A DNA stretch of 64,000 nucleotides, taken from positions 1,053,001 through 1,117,000 of the forward strand of contig OZ004584.1 in NCBI GenBank assembly GCA_963924555.1, given 5' to 3'. The position numbers were made by a program, and so were the translations under genes. The DNA is from Crambe crambe (Eukaryota; Porifera; Demospongiae; Poecilosclerida; Crambeidae). How positions within the stretch are numbered: the first letter of the stretch is position 1; each line of letters starts with the position of its first letter. Positions 48,795 to 60,505 of the stretch are shown here, one piece after another. The notes beneath the pieces were generated by a model, which worked only from the letters and a program-made list of their open reading frames with translations, made no database searches and was not told the DNA's origin.

Positions 48795-49470
48795 GCTGCA
48801 TGCTTGGTGGATGATCCCATTACATTTGGACTTGGAATAGGGCCCCCTATATACCAGTATGGTTTATAGAATGTCATATTTGATGAACACCATGTTTGGA
48901 AATGGAAAATACAAACACCAAATGTTTGACAGTTTGACAAACACATATAGCAAGTTTGGAAATTGAAATGTAGACACCAAGTTTGGAAATGTACTTGATA
49001 AAGGTTTTCCAGAGGTACTAACCATAAGAATTTGTGTAGCTATATCATGGCCACAAGCCATGCCCTTCATCATTATTCAATGGTAATTGAAGAAAAGCTG
49101 GGTAGCTATTGGTTGTTTGATAAATATCTAGTTTGGAAATAACTTATTTGAAAACATCAGGTTTGGAAAATATCATGTTTGAATATGTCCCCTCTCAGCC
49201 ACCGTAGATGAAGGTAACAGTAGAAAACGCACACAAGCATGCTGCAACATCAAGGACATGCATAATTATGCGACAAGTGCCTAAGTACGGTTTTCCACTC
49301 ATAAGAATTTGCATACCATGACATGAGCCATGCCCTTCCATCATTATTTCGAAGAAGCTGGGTATTGGTTGTTTGACAAATAGCAAGTTTGGAAATTGAA
49401 AATATCAATAATTATTTGAATTAAGAAATGGAAAAAATATCATGTTTGAATGATCCCCATAGCTAGATGT
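48795..49470 (-). repeat. Dispersed repeat, TTTGGAAAT/CCAAGTTTGG type
   Basis: Many short tracts such as CAAGTTTGGAAATTGAAAAT and CATGTTTGGAAA. Inverted relative of 30,885-31,110. A pair of similar blocks, CAAGGACATRC...ACAAGTGCCT, lies at 48,421 and 49,251. The rest up to 49,957 is the conserved 3' flank of copy D. Confidence 0.6.
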
Positions 49471-49957
49471 TGTAGCCAGCTATTAGCTACGTAGCTAGCT
49501 ATATAGTCTAGAAAAATTCTCGCAACAACTACAGCTACGTAGCTGGCTAGCTAGTAGCTGATAGTTCAAGCTTGCATGGTGGAGACTCTCGATCATCATG
49601 AACTTCAGGTTCAAATTCTTTTTTTACAGTGTAGGGAGGGGGACAGGACTGCTTTTGCTAATCATTGATTTGTGTGTGCTCAGTGTTCACACTGAAAGTA
49701 CATTTAAATCTCTCTAACCATTTTTCTATTCCTGCATCTCGAAGCCTATAGTGCATTGAGATGATAATGTACACAGTTTTTGTAGGCAAAAGAATTATAA
49801 TGCACACTTATAAGAACTAACTTTCAAACATTAATGTCGGAAATGATTGTGGCTACTAGTGATGTTGCAATAATACACACATACTAAACTAAAGGGTTAG
49901 CTCATGCTCAATACGCCAAGGGACAATGGAGTGGTTGTAAGGGATACAGTATGATCT

Positions 49958-52900
49958 TTATTTGTTGCTTGAAAGACATCCGCTTCTCTCATACACACGA
50001 CTCTGATAATCAATAGGAGGAAAGTGGATCAACCTGTCGCTTGCTTCAGTGGAGGGACTTCTTTCATCACCTACAGTCTCCTCTTCCAGCCTCTCGTAAT
50101 GCATGCTCTGAATGTCAAAGTCCCTGTGAAACCTTAACAGGAACCTCTTCTTCACCCATTGAAATCCCGAGCACTTCTGATAAACATGGAAAGCGAGGAC
50201 TCCAAAAAAAGTGAGAAGAGCAGCACTTACTAGCAGATGACTTACAAAGACTGTCCCCCAAGTTTGTTCAGTATGCAAGACAGCAAGAATAGTGAAGAGT
50301 AAGCCGATATTTAGTATAAAAGAACATTCCAAAACATTTAGGTACCAACTCTTGTACACTCCATTCAGACTTATCATAATAGCAGAAAGGACCAGGCAAA
50401 TGGCAACATTGGTCAAAAATGGAGGAATAAGATCATTGCTGTAAATAACATGCACAAGAAGTAAGAATAACCTAGTCACAAGCAACAGACCAGTCCAGAA
50501 TCTAGCCGAGTCCTTGCAAGGGCCTGTGTAGGCATCGAAGAACGGCTTTAACTTGTTCACCCACGAGAATATTCTGCAGCAGTTAGAAAGGGAGAAGACG
50601 TGCCTGATACACAAGAGGGAGAGGGCAAACGGGAGAGTTAGGATCAAAAAGATAATTGCCATGATAATCAAGATGAGATGATCTTGAGGATTGAAGTATG
50701 GTACATTGCCATCAATGATCCATCTTAACTTATGGATTTTCGTGTTATTAACATGAACAGTGATAACTGCCTGGTTCAGGGTACCTATCGTAACCCTGAG
50801 CATTTTTGAATAGGAAAGGAGTATCAAAGTAGCCAGGACTTTCACTGCATTCTGCCCGACTAATCTGGTTATGGAGATGTACCGATTACTGAGGAAGATG
50901 ATGACAGCAGATATCAGCCATATGTAGACAGGGAAAACTGCTTGAAGTGCAGTCTTCCCAAATGCTTGCATTCCGTCATAGAAACAGGTGGGTATTCCTA
51001 AATCGAGGTTCAACCATGCTATGAAGATTTGAAGAACTCTAGAGAGAACTGGCACTGGGTGTTCCTGTAATAGGAGAACTGAGTAATCCTGGATCACATT
51101 TGCATAAAAGATCAAGCCACAGACTGTTCCTGTTGTGACTGTGAGGTTCAAGTAAGTAATGATGGAAACGAGGAATATGCCAGCTAGAGCAAAAGGAATG
51201 ACTAGAAGCAACCACCAGTTGGAACACTTTTCACGACATTCTGAAGTCCCAAATATCATGCTAAACCCTTTACGGCACGAACCACAAAGTAATCCATTTC
51301 GATTGTAACGACATTGTCTATCTTGATCAAGAGTTATGTTTGTGGAATTAATTATGGTGACATTAGAATTACAATAGTCCAAGGGACAATGTTTACTGGT
51401 AGCCAAATGCTCTTCAAACACACCTACCCAAGAACCACTATATTTTGTGATAGTTTTATTATCGATTGAACACTTCTTAATGATGCCGGAGAATTGATTA
51501 CACTTGCAGGCAAATTTTACAGTCTTTTTATATTTTATCCTGTGGTTGATGAATCCAAGTGGACAAGATTTAAATGTAACATTTATAAAAGCAGGTGAGA
51601 ATCGATGGGTGTACTCGTATGTACTTGAGTCAGTTGCCATGTCAACCTCAAGACTGAGAAATCCAGTGTTTATTTCGTGAGAAAGAGAGAAGATGCTGTA
51701 AGTCACATTACCGCCCATCTTGCTGTTTACTGTTTGTACTATTTGATCATTGTAAACGGTAGTTCTATTTAGATCTGCTTTCACTGTCCCTGGGACCGAT
51801 CCATTCAGTTGTCCCATCACTTGTACTTCAAAAACGTTCAATTCTCCTGGATAAATTAAGATGTGTCTGATCTTTCCACAAATATTATGACTATCTTTGA
51901 AGCAAACATGTTGGGGATTTGATGATATTGATGATACAGTCATGGAATTGTTGGGGATGTGCAATTGTTCCATGAAATTCTCAGAGTCACGTCTGATGTA
52001 CAATAAGTAGCAGTAATCTATAGAACCCCCGAACAAGTTGTCTCCAGCTTTTCCTGCACGATTTCCACTTATGGTGACATTGACTGTTTTCCATTGTGTG
52101 TATTCAGTATACTGGTAAAAGCATATTGGGACATTAACGAGACACTTGGAATTTACTAGAATACCTCCACCTGTGTCATTCGCACTGTTTTTTGTGATAA
52201 CCAGCTCTGTGTGAGGCTGTAGGTACATCAAGGCTCCTGAACAAAATCGAATTCCTGCTCCACTCTGAGCAAAGTTTTTTGTGATAATCGATGATCCTGA
52301 GAAAACAAGAGTACTGTCAATTGCTAGTATTGCTGTGCAGTTATTGGAGGTAATGTCAATCCCTTCTATGGCCAAGTAAGGAACAGATTTGGCAAGAATA
52401 ACACTACTCTCCGATGAAAGTAGTGGTGAGACTCTTGGAGAGTGGTTGGAAAAACAACATTTTATAACATACAAGTTCACTCGAAACTTGGTCACCAAGT
52501 GAGGATTTTTTCCATTCAGAATATATGTTCTGTAATACAGTGCCAATCCTCCATTTGCTCTGTTTCCAAGAGAGTTATTCACAAAGATGGAATTGTTAAT
52601 GAATGCATCCAAGATATAGTGCAATCCATATCTTTCATGCCACTGAATCATTATCCCACCACCAGTAAAATATGCCACATTGTTACTGAAAGTCGAGTTA
52701 TAGATGCTGAATATTTTTGTACAGTTAGGGGAAATTGCTGGGAAAGGGTAGAGGAAAACCATTTCGAATGATACATAAAGACCACCACCATACAAAGAAG
52801 AACCTCCATCAAAAGTGCTATTATGGATGATTACTTGAGGAATCGTACAGTTAGCTGGAATGCTGAACAGGAGTAATCCCATGTTTCCTCCATTACATCC

Positions 52901-53707
52901 TCTATTTTTGGACAGGTGCGTACCAGAAATGTTAATCAACGATCTCGGGCTACCAGTAATCAGTACCAATCCTGCAGAATGAACAATTGAGGCATTTTTG
53001 GAGCATTTTTCGTTGATATCATATCCACTGCTGATGAAATTAGAGTTCTTAATAGCCAAATACGAGTCAATATCATGGTCATATAGAACAACACTACCAC
53101 CCATAGCTAAGGAATCATTTTTTGTGATTGCTCTTTTGACGGTAATAGAATCCACTGTGATGTCCCCTGCAACATTGTAGATGTACAGTCCAGCTGCTTT
53201 TGCATCTGATACATTGACATAAGTGAGGGTGAGATGTGATCCGTTAATGAAAGACAATGCTGATAAAATCTTCCGAGTGACTCCTTTAAAACTGTTTCTA
53301 ATGGTCCAGTTACTCCCACAGCCAATTAAATGGAGACCTGACATGCTCAGGTTCACTACGTTCTCAAATATAAAGCCATTGCTGTCGTCAGGTGAGCAGT
53401 CAATCACTACTTCAGATCCACCATGGTTAACCCTGAAAGTTACATTTTCAATGTTCTTCCACTTCCATGTGTATGTGAGGTTGTGATGGCCACTGATGAA
53501 TGTGACAGTGGTATCAGACTTTGAATATTTGTCAGTTTCTTGAGAGAAAGTATCAATTGAGTATATGTAGTCACAGCTGCGATTCAAGACAGAGGAGCTA
53601 TTTTGATCTTCCTCTACACATAAATGAGTGTATTCATAGCTTGAACAAGATGAAAATATTACTATTGCTAAGAATAGTAGGGCACACTTGTACTTCGATG
53701 TTAACAT
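49958..53707 (-). CDS. Beta-helix ectodomain / polytopic membrane protein, copy D (intact)
   Basis: A single exon of 1249 residues from the ATG at 53707 (MLTSKYKC). The signal peptide is similar to copy A. Ectodomain, Cys neck, about nine helices and tail (VGDERSPSTEASDRLIHFPP) are all present and close to copy A, with scattered substitutions and a few indels, such as an extra residue in NHGGSE and the DSHNICGKIRH segment shared with B. It is therefore a recent duplicate of A, or kept similar by gene conversion. A plasma-membrane location is expected from the signal peptide. Function unknown. The stop again overlaps AAATAAA. Confidence 0.85.
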   Translation of the reverse strand: MLTSKYKCALLFLAIVIFSSCSSYEYTHLCVEEDQNSSSVLNRSCDYIYSIDTFSQETDKYSKSDTTVTFISGHHNLTYTWKWKNIENVTFRVNHGGSEVVIDCSPDDSNGFIFENVVNLSMSGLHLIGCGSNWTIRNSFKGVTRKILSALSFINGSHLTLTYVNVSDAKAAGLYIYNVAGDITVDSITVKRAITKNDSLAMGGSVVLYDHDIDSYLAIKNSNFISSGYDINEKCSKNASIVHSAGLVLITGSPRSLINISGTHLSKNRGCNGGNMGLLLFSIPANCTIPQVIIHNSTFDGGSSLYGGGLYVSFEMVFLYPFPAISPNCTKIFSIYNSTFSNNVAYFTGGGIMIQWHERYGLHYILDAFINNSIFVNNSLGNRANGGLALYYRTYILNGKNPHLVTKFRVNLYVIKCCFSNHSPRVSPLLSSESSVILAKSVPYLAIEGIDITSNNCTAILAIDSTLVFSGSSIITKNFAQSGAGIRFCSGALMYLQPHTELVITKNSANDTGGGILVNSKCLVNVPICFYQYTEYTQWKTVNVTISGNRAGKAGDNLFGGSIDYCYLLYIRRDSENFMEQLHIPNNSMTVSSISSNPQHVCFKDSHNICGKIRHILIYPGELNVFEVQVMGQLNGSVPGTVKADLNRTTVYNDQIVQTVNSKMGGNVTYSIFSLSHEINTGFLSLEVDMATDSSTYEYTHRFSPAFINVTFKSCPLGFINHRIKYKKTVKFACKCNQFSGIIKKCSIDNKTITKYSGSWVGVFEEHLATSKHCPLDYCNSNVTIINSTNITLDQDRQCRYNRNGLLCGSCRKGFSMIFGTSECREKCSNWWLLLVIPFALAGIFLVSIITYLNLTVTTGTVCGLIFYANVIQDYSVLLLQEHPVPVLSRVLQIFIAWLNLDLGIPTCFYDGMQAFGKTALQAVFPVYIWLISAVIIFLSNRYISITRLVGQNAVKVLATLILLSYSKMLRVTIGTLNQAVITVHVNNTKIHKLRWIIDGNVPYFNPQDHLILIIMAIIFLILTLPFALSLLCIRHVFSLSNCCRIFSWVNKLKPFFDAYTGPCKDSARFWTGLLLVTRLFLLLVHVIYSNDLIPPFLTNVAICLVLSAIMISLNGVYKSWYLNVLECSFILNIGLLFTILAVLHTEQTWGTVFVSHLLVSAALLTFFGVLAFHVYQKCSGFQWVKKRFLLRFHRDFDIQSMHYERLEEETVGDERSPSTEASDRLIHFPPIDYQSRVYERSGCLSSNK

Positions 53708-53929
53708 TATCAAATAGCTATGTTCTATGACTAGCTATTGCTCAGACTCATTCAGATATACTGTAGCTAGCTATAATAATTATTATATTGACTAACTCTA
53801 CTGATGTATTAGTTTTCCATAGTGAAACTGTGTTCATTGTAACCTAGTGATTGGTAAATCCATGGTATCATGATAACAGTAGTTTAAATAAACTGAGCAT
53901 ATCAAAATTGGGACAGAAATTAATTTGTC

Positions 53930-54650
53930 ATTTTCATTGTAGCTTCAATTATTGTTATCATTAATGGACTCCTCCAGCCATTCATACCCTCTAGAGTTAT
54001 ATTTGTGGAATAGATTACAGTGATTCTAAGATCACCATAGTCCAAGGGGCAATGTTCACTGGTTGCCAAATGCTCTTCAAACACACCTACCCAAGAACCA
54101 TTTTACTTTTGTGATGGTTTTATTATCAATTAACACATCTTGATGGCATTGGAGAATTGATTGCACTTGCAGGCAAATTTCACACTCCCTTCAGAATTTA
54201 TTTTATTGTTGATGAATCCAAATGGGCAAGACTGAAAAATCACATTTATTAAAGCAGGTGAAAATCGTATGTACTTGAGTTTGTTGCCAAGTGAACCTCA
54301 AGCCTGAAAAATCCAGTGCTTGGTTTGTGAGAAAGAGAGAAGATGCTGTAAGTCACATTACCACCCATTTTGCTGTTTACTATTTGTACTTTTTGATCAT
54401 TGTAATTGGAAGTTCCATTTGAATCTGCTTTCACTGTCCCTGGGACAGATCCATTCAGTTATCCCATCACTTGTACTTCAAAGACTTTGTCTGATCTTCC
54501 CAGTGACAATATATGTTCTGTAATACAGTGCCAATCCTCCATTTGCTCTGTATTCAAGTGAGTTATTCACAAAGATGGAATTGTTAATGAATGCATCTAA
54601 GACATAGTGCAATCCATATTTTTCCTTGCATCTGTCCTTGTTGCAGAATG
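53930..54650 (-). pseudogene. Relic of a beta-helix/polytopic gene (E)
   Basis: Pieces of the tail (CTCCTCCAGCCATTCATACC), the neck (54,000-54,250), the distal ectodomain (54,250-54,485) and an ectodomain stretch (54,490-54,630) follow each other with large deletions between. Frames are broken and there is no membrane domain. Confidence 0.75.
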
Positions 54651-55108
54651 CTTGTGTGTGCATTTTCTACTGTGACTCCTTCACCATTATTTGATAAGGG
54701 TTTTCCAAAGGATCCACTCATGACATGACTGCCCTTCCATCATTATTTTGAAGAAGCTATTAGGTATTGGTTGTTTGACAAACATTCTTTTCATACAGTG
54801 TAGAGAAGGGGAACAGACTGTTTTGTTAAACTGTTGATTTTATTAGCAGGCTTAATATTTACACTGAAAGTAGATCTCTCTAACCACTTTTCTATTCTTG
54901 CATCTCGAAGCCTAGTACATGGAGATGATAATGTACACAGTTTTTGTAAGCAAAGAATTATAATACACACTTTCACATGTTATGAGAACTAACTTTCAAA
55001 AGTTAATATCAGAGTGATGTTGCAATAATACACACATACTAAACTAAAGGTTAGTTCATGCTCAGTACAAGGGACAATGGAGTGGTTGTAAGGGTTACAG
55101 TATGATCA

Positions 55109-58100
55109 TTATTTGTTGCTTGAAAGACATCCGCTTCTCTCATACACATGGCTCTGATAATCAATAGGAGGAAAGTGGATCAACCTGTCGCTTGCTTCGG
55201 TGGAGGGACTTCTTTCATCACCTATGGTCTCCTCTCCCAGCCTCTCGTAATGCATGCTCTGAATGTCAAAGTCCCTGCGAAACTTAAACAGGAACCTCTT
55301 CTTCACCCAATGAAATCCCGAGCACTTCTGATAAATGTGGAAAGCGAGAATTCCAAAAAAAGTGAGAAGAGCAACGCTCACTAGTAAATGACTTACAAAG
55401 ACTGTCCCCCAAGTTTGTTCAGTTATTTTTATATGCACGATAACGAGAATAGTGAAGAGTAAGCCGATATTTAGAATAAAAGAACATTCCAAAACATTTA
55501 GGTATCGATTCTTGTACACTCCATTCAGACTTATCATAATAGCAGAAAGGACCAGGCAAATTGCAACATTGGTCAAAAATGGAAGAATATGATCGTTGCT
55601 GTAAATAGCATGCACAAGAAGTAGGAATAACCTAGTCACAAGTAACAGACCTGTCCAGAATCTAGCCGAGTCCTTGCAAGGGCCTGTGTAGGCATCAAAG
55701 AATGGCTTTAGCTTGTTCACCCATGAGAATATCCTGCAGCAGTTGGAGAGGGAGAAGACATGTCTGATACACAAGAGGGAGAGGGCAAATGGGAGAGTTA
55801 GGATCAAAAAGATAATTGCCATGATAATCAAGATGAGATGATCTTGAGGATTGAAGTATGGTACATTGCCATCAATGATCCATCTTAACTTACGGATTTT
55901 TGTGTTATTGACATGAACAGTGATAACTGCCTGGTTTAAGGTGCTTATTGCAACCCTGAGCATTTTTGAATAGGAAAGGAGTATCAAAGTGGCCAGGACT
56001 TTCACTGCATTCTGCCCGACTAATCTGGTTATGGAGATGTACCGATTACTGAGGAAGATGATGACAGCAGATATCAGCCATATGTAGACAGGGAAAACTG
56101 CTTGAAGTGCAATCTTCCCGAATGCTTGCATTCCATGATAGAAACAGGTGGGTATTCCTAAATCGAGGTTCAACCATGCTATGAAGATTTGAAGAACTCT
56201 AGAGAGAACTGGCACTGGATGTTCCTGTAATAGGAGAACTGAGTAATCTTGGATCACATTTGCATAAAAGATCAAGCCACAGACTGTTCCTGTTGTGACT
56301 GTGAGGTTCAAGTAAGTAATGATGAAAACGAGAAATATGCCAGCTAGAGCAAAAGGAATGACTAGAAGCAACCACCAATTGGAACAATTTTCACGACATT
56401 CTGAAGTCCTGAATATCAAGCTGAACCCTTTACGGCATGAACCACAGAGTAATCCAGTTCGATTGTAACTACACTGTTGGTCTTGATCAAGCATGGTATC
56501 AGTCGAGTTAATAGTAGTCACTTTTTGGTAACAGTAATCTAATGGACAAAGCCTGCTTGTAGTCAAGTATGGAGTACCATGGACTTCAAACATGCCTATC
56601 CAGGTAAAATCACGTTTAGTAACAGTGAATATTCCATCGGACATCGAACACTCCTTAATGATATTTGTCATACACTTGCACTGAAATATCGACTTTTCAT
56701 GCTCATAATTAGTATTTTGATTGGAGAAACCAAAAGGACAGTCTTTGAATGTAACTTTAATGATAGCAGGTTTGAAGCTGTTTATATACTCATGAGTACC
56801 AGAATCAGTTGCTAGGTCAACCCTGAGTAACAGTTTTCCAGTACCACTCGGACGGAAAATAGATGAATGGAATGTATAATTCACTTTACCACCCTTTTTG
56901 CTGTTTAAAGTTTGAACTGTTTGATCGTTGTAAATGACTACATCACCATTTTCTACTTTTGCTCTCACTGTCCCTGGAACTGATCCATTCAGTTGGCCGA
57001 CCACTTTAACTTCAAAATGTTTTGTTTCTCCAGGATAGACTGTTATATTTTTGTTCTTTTCACACAATATGGCATGATCTTTGAAGCACACATGTTGGGG
57101 ATTGGATGAAATGGAAGATTCATTATAGTCATTTTTGGGAATGTTTAGTAACTCAGAAGGGTCTATGTCTTCATATCTGATGAAGAATAGGTAGCAGTCA
57201 TCAATAGAACCACCAAACAAATTATCCCCTGCTCTCTGCGCTGTATTATCATATATGGTAACATTAACTGTGTTTCGAAGCGTATAGTTTGTATATTGGA
57301 AGAAACACATTGGAATAGTCACTAGGCATTTGGAGTTCACTAAAATACCACCACCATTACCATGATAAGCACGATTGTCAGTAATAATCAATTCAGTATG
57401 AGGAGTTAGATACATCAGTGATCCCGAGCAAAGCCGGATACCTGCTCCACTCCGAGCAATATTATTGGAAATTTCAGATGATCCATAGAAGTAAAGGGTG
57501 GTGTCGATAGCCAGAAGAGCTGTGCAATTGTTTGAAGTAATGTTAATCCCATCTATAGCCAAGTAGGGGGCAGATTTGGCATGAATTACACTGGTTGCAG
57601 ATAAAAATTTGCCCTTTCGACTTGAATGATGGATGAAGTGACAATTTGAAATGTACAGATTCACATGAAACTTAATTAAGTCGTAATGTCCACTCCCAGA
57701 TAAAATATATGTCTTGTAATCCAATGCCACTCCCCCACTGTGTCCGATGTGGTTATTTTCAAACTTCGAATCAACAATGGTTGCATCTAGGATCTTATTC
57801 AACCTTGTTTGATTCCATTGAATTGAAATGCCACCACCATATGCTGCTGCAGTATTATATTTGAAAGTTGAATTCTTAATGAGGAGTGCCTTATAAGGTT
57901 GCCTTATTTGATTGTGGTGGAAAGATTTAACTGTTGGTGTAAAGGATACAAACAGCCCCCCTCCAAAGATGGCAGCACCATTCTCGAAAGTGCTGTTTCG
58001 AATGGCCACCATTGGCTCTCTGTAATTCACTGGAATACTGAAGAATAGTAGTGCCATATTCCCTCCATTGCATCCAAAGTTGTGAGACAAGTTCATGCCA

Positions 58101-58912
58101 GAAATGTCTACCAATAAGTAAGCACTTCCAACTACTACTACCACTCCTGCAGTGTAATACATAGACTCAGCTGAACTATTATTTCTTTCACATCGGTATT
58201 TCAATGGTCTTTGATACTCAAATGTAGACTTCCTGATAGCAATGCTGGTAGGCACAGTGTGATTCCTGTCATACGCAATTAAGTTACTACTGGTAGGACC
58301 TTTTCCCCCAGATATTGACTGAGTATTTGTAACTTTACAGATGTCTATCGTTATATTTCCTGCAACATTGTAGATGTACAGTCCAGCGGCTTTTGCGTCC
58401 GATATGTTGATATTGGTTAGGGTGAGATGTGATCCTTTCGTGAAGAGTAGTGCAGATGAAGCATTTGGAGTAAGTCCTTTAAAAGTCTCTCCAACAGTCT
58501 GGGTGTTACCACAACCAATTAAGTGAAAATCTGATATGCTCAGCTTTGATACATTCTCAAACACAAAGCCATTGTTGTCATGGGGAGAGCAGTCAATCAC
58601 CACTTCAAATCCACCATTGGCCCTGAAAATTACATCCTCCACATTTCTCCACTTCCATGTGTGGGTGAGGTTGTGATTACGCCCAAAGAATGTGACAGTG
58701 GTGTCAGACTTTGAGTACTTATCAGCTTCTTGAGAGAAAGTGTTGATGGAGTGGGTGTAGTCACAGCTGCTGACAGTGCTGAATGGAAGAGCAGGAAATG
58801 GGCTACTTCCATTTCCCACCACTACACAGAGGTGAGTAGCTTCACAGGATACGAAACTCATCAAAAGAGGAATTGTCCAAAAGGAATTCAAATTTGAATT
58901 AGTCACCTTCAT
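55109..58912 (-). CDS. Beta-helix ectodomain / polytopic membrane protein, copy F (intact, diverged ectodomain)
   Basis: A single exon of 1267 residues. The start ATG at 58912 is followed by a signal-like segment (IPLLMSFVSC). The ectodomain is clearly homologous to A and D but much diverged, especially in the middle third (about 57,600-58,350), with its own indels. From the YNRTGLLCGSC neck onward it is almost the same as A and D, apart from a few changes such as FYHGMQAFGKI and the HIKITEQTW insertion. The sharp change in similarity at the neck suggests that the membrane half is homogenised or exchanged while ectodomains diversify. Role unknown; a receptor or transport-linked sensor are both possible. 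Confidence 0.85.
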   Translation of the reverse strand: MKVTNSNLNSFWTIPLLMSFVSCEATHLCVVVGNGSSPFPALPFSTVSSCDYTHSINTFSQEADKYSKSDTTVTFFGRNHNLTHTWKWRNVEDVIFRANGGFEVVIDCSPHDNNGFVFENVSKLSISDFHLIGCGNTQTVGETFKGLTPNASSALLFTKGSHLTLTNINISDAKAAGLYIYNVAGNITIDICKVTNTQSISGGKGPTSSNLIAYDRNHTVPTSIAIRKSTFEYQRPLKYRCERNNSSAESMYYTAGVVVVVGSAYLLVDISGMNLSHNFGCNGGNMALLFFSIPVNYREPMVAIRNSTFENGAAIFGGGLFVSFTPTVKSFHHNQIRQPYKALLIKNSTFKYNTAAAYGGGISIQWNQTRLNKILDATIVDSKFENNHIGHSGGVALDYKTYILSGSGHYDLIKFHVNLYISNCHFIHHSSRKGKFLSATSVIHAKSAPYLAIDGINITSNNCTALLAIDTTLYFYGSSEISNNIARSGAGIRLCSGSLMYLTPHTELIITDNRAYHGNGGGILVNSKCLVTIPMCFFQYTNYTLRNTVNVTIYDNTAQRAGDNLFGGSIDDCYLFFIRYEDIDPSELLNIPKNDYNESSISSNPQHVCFKDHAILCEKNKNITVYPGETKHFEVKVVGQLNGSVPGTVRAKVENGDVVIYNDQTVQTLNSKKGGKVNYTFHSSIFRPSGTGKLLLRVDLATDSGTHEYINSFKPAIIKVTFKDCPFGFSNQNTNYEHEKSIFQCKCMTNIIKECSMSDGIFTVTKRDFTWIGMFEVHGTPYLTTSRLCPLDYCYQKVTTINSTDTMLDQDQQCSYNRTGLLCGSCRKGFSLIFRTSECRENCSNWWLLLVIPFALAGIFLVFIITYLNLTVTTGTVCGLIFYANVIQDYSVLLLQEHPVPVLSRVLQIFIAWLNLDLGIPTCFYHGMQAFGKIALQAVFPVYIWLISAVIIFLSNRYISITRLVGQNAVKVLATLILLSYSKMLRVAISTLNQAVITVHVNNTKIRKLRWIIDGNVPYFNPQDHLILIIMAIIFLILTLPFALSLLCIRHVFSLSNCCRIFSWVNKLKPFFDAYTGPCKDSARFWTGLLLVTRLFLLLVHAIYSNDHILPFLTNVAICLVLSAIMISLNGVYKNRYLNVLECSFILNIGLLFTILVIVHIKITEQTWGTVFVSHLLVSVALLTFFGILAFHIYQKCSGFHWVKKRFLFKFRRDFDIQSMHYERLGEETIGDERSPSTEASDRLIHFPPIDYQSHVYERSGCLSSNK

Positions 58913-59244
58913 CCTGCACAGCTCTGGCTCTCGAGTTATATGTAGCTAACTAATAGTCCTCCACTTATCCTTCAGTGTTTTATAGAAATTGTTGTTTAGC
59001 CTGTTTAGCTACATCATCACCCAGCTAGTTATTGGAAGTGGACATCCATTAGTTGTTAAAAATTAATGTTGAAAATGTTGACCTTCATTTTCAATACACG
59101 CATTACATCTACACTCAGACTCCGTGGTATCAACTTGTAGCTAAGTGCCCCATCATGATGTTATGTTATAGGTGAATAGAAAGATATAATTCACTTTTAA
59201 TACCACCTTCTTCTTTTTTTCCTTTTTAGAGTTTGAACAGATTG

Positions 59245-59525
59245 TTTTGATCATTCCATAAATACTGACTGAGCATTTGTGACTCTGCAGGTGTCTAGTG
59301 TTACATTTCCTGCAATATTGTAGATGTACAGTACAGTGGCTTTTGTGTCCAATATGTAAGGGTGAGATGTGATCCTTTCACAAAGAATCATTTGGAGTAG
59401 TAAGTACTCTTTCCAACAGTCAGGCTGCTACCACAACGAATTAAGTGAAAACCTGGTATGCTCAGTTTCGATACATTCTCAAACACAAAGCCATTACTGT
59501 CATGGGGAGAGCAGTCAGTCACCAT
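59245..59525 (-). pseudogene. N-terminal ectodomain relic, F-like
   Basis: Segments at 59,265-59,340 and 59,345-59,520 match copy F at 58,320-58,600 (AACATTGTAGATGTACAG and CATTCTCAAACACAAAGCC blocks), with deletions. Flanks 59,520-59,650 repeat the region upstream of copy F (58,990-59,160). So one more unit existed upstream of F. The rest of 58,913-59,952 shows no gene. Confidence 0.7.
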
Positions 59526-59952
59526 ACATCATCACCCAGCTAGTTATTCAAAGTTGACATCCATTAGTCGTTGAAACTGCATGTTGACTTTCATTTTCAA
59601 TGCATTAGTTAGATTTATACTCAGCTCCCTAGTATCAACTTGTAGCTAAGTGTTCCATCATAATGCCAGCTAGATGCAACCATAGCTAGCTGGCTGTAGT
59701 AAGCTTTGCATCTGTTTGTCTACTGTATGCATAATTACCATATAGTGTGCATGGTGGAGAGTCATCATGAGTTTCAGGTTCAAATTCTCCAAATCTGCCC
59801 TGGATGCTGCACTGTACAATAAACTTCTGTTGCATCCCCCCCATAGATTTATAGCTCTTTATGATAGTATGCTGAATTTTAACCCTCTGGTAGTTAGCTA
59901 TTTTCTTAACACAAAAAAAAAAATTAATTCATAATAACGTTCTCCCCCCAAA

Positions 59953-60454
59953 TCATATGAAACGATAGAAGTAAGAAGAGTCATGGAAATAGTGTTCCTC
60001 AGCAACATGAGCCAATACTCTGCCCAACATGAGGGAATGGGCATAATCCACACCTTCTTCCCGGGTTGTCACCACCTCCTGCTCCACAAGCCAGTCAACT
60101 AGCTCAGCACCAGTGAAAACTGACTCGTAAGTCCAGAAGAAGTATCTGCACAAATTTATACAGTGAAACCTCAGCATTTAAAAAACTTTCAACCTCAACA
60201 AAGTACAATCTAATTTGTATATACATACACTCTACACAAAATAACCTCCAAAAGAGGAAAACCTCTCTACAAAAGACATAAGGCTGGGTCCATTATTCAG
60301 AGGAATCAGATAAAGGACACCAGGACTCCAGATGCATGACTAATAACCATGGACAGATATTTATTATGGTAGTGCCTCTCCTTGATAGTTGAAATTCACT
60401 CACACATTCAAAAAATGAAAGTTTGTTCTCTGTAAAACCTATATACCTATAAAA

Positions 60455-60505
<51 letters not shown>

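Noticed and set aside
52442-52771. Plus-strand 109-codon frame, also at 37568-37897
   Set aside because: Antisense of the conserved ectodomain in copies A and D; conserved only because the sense strand is.
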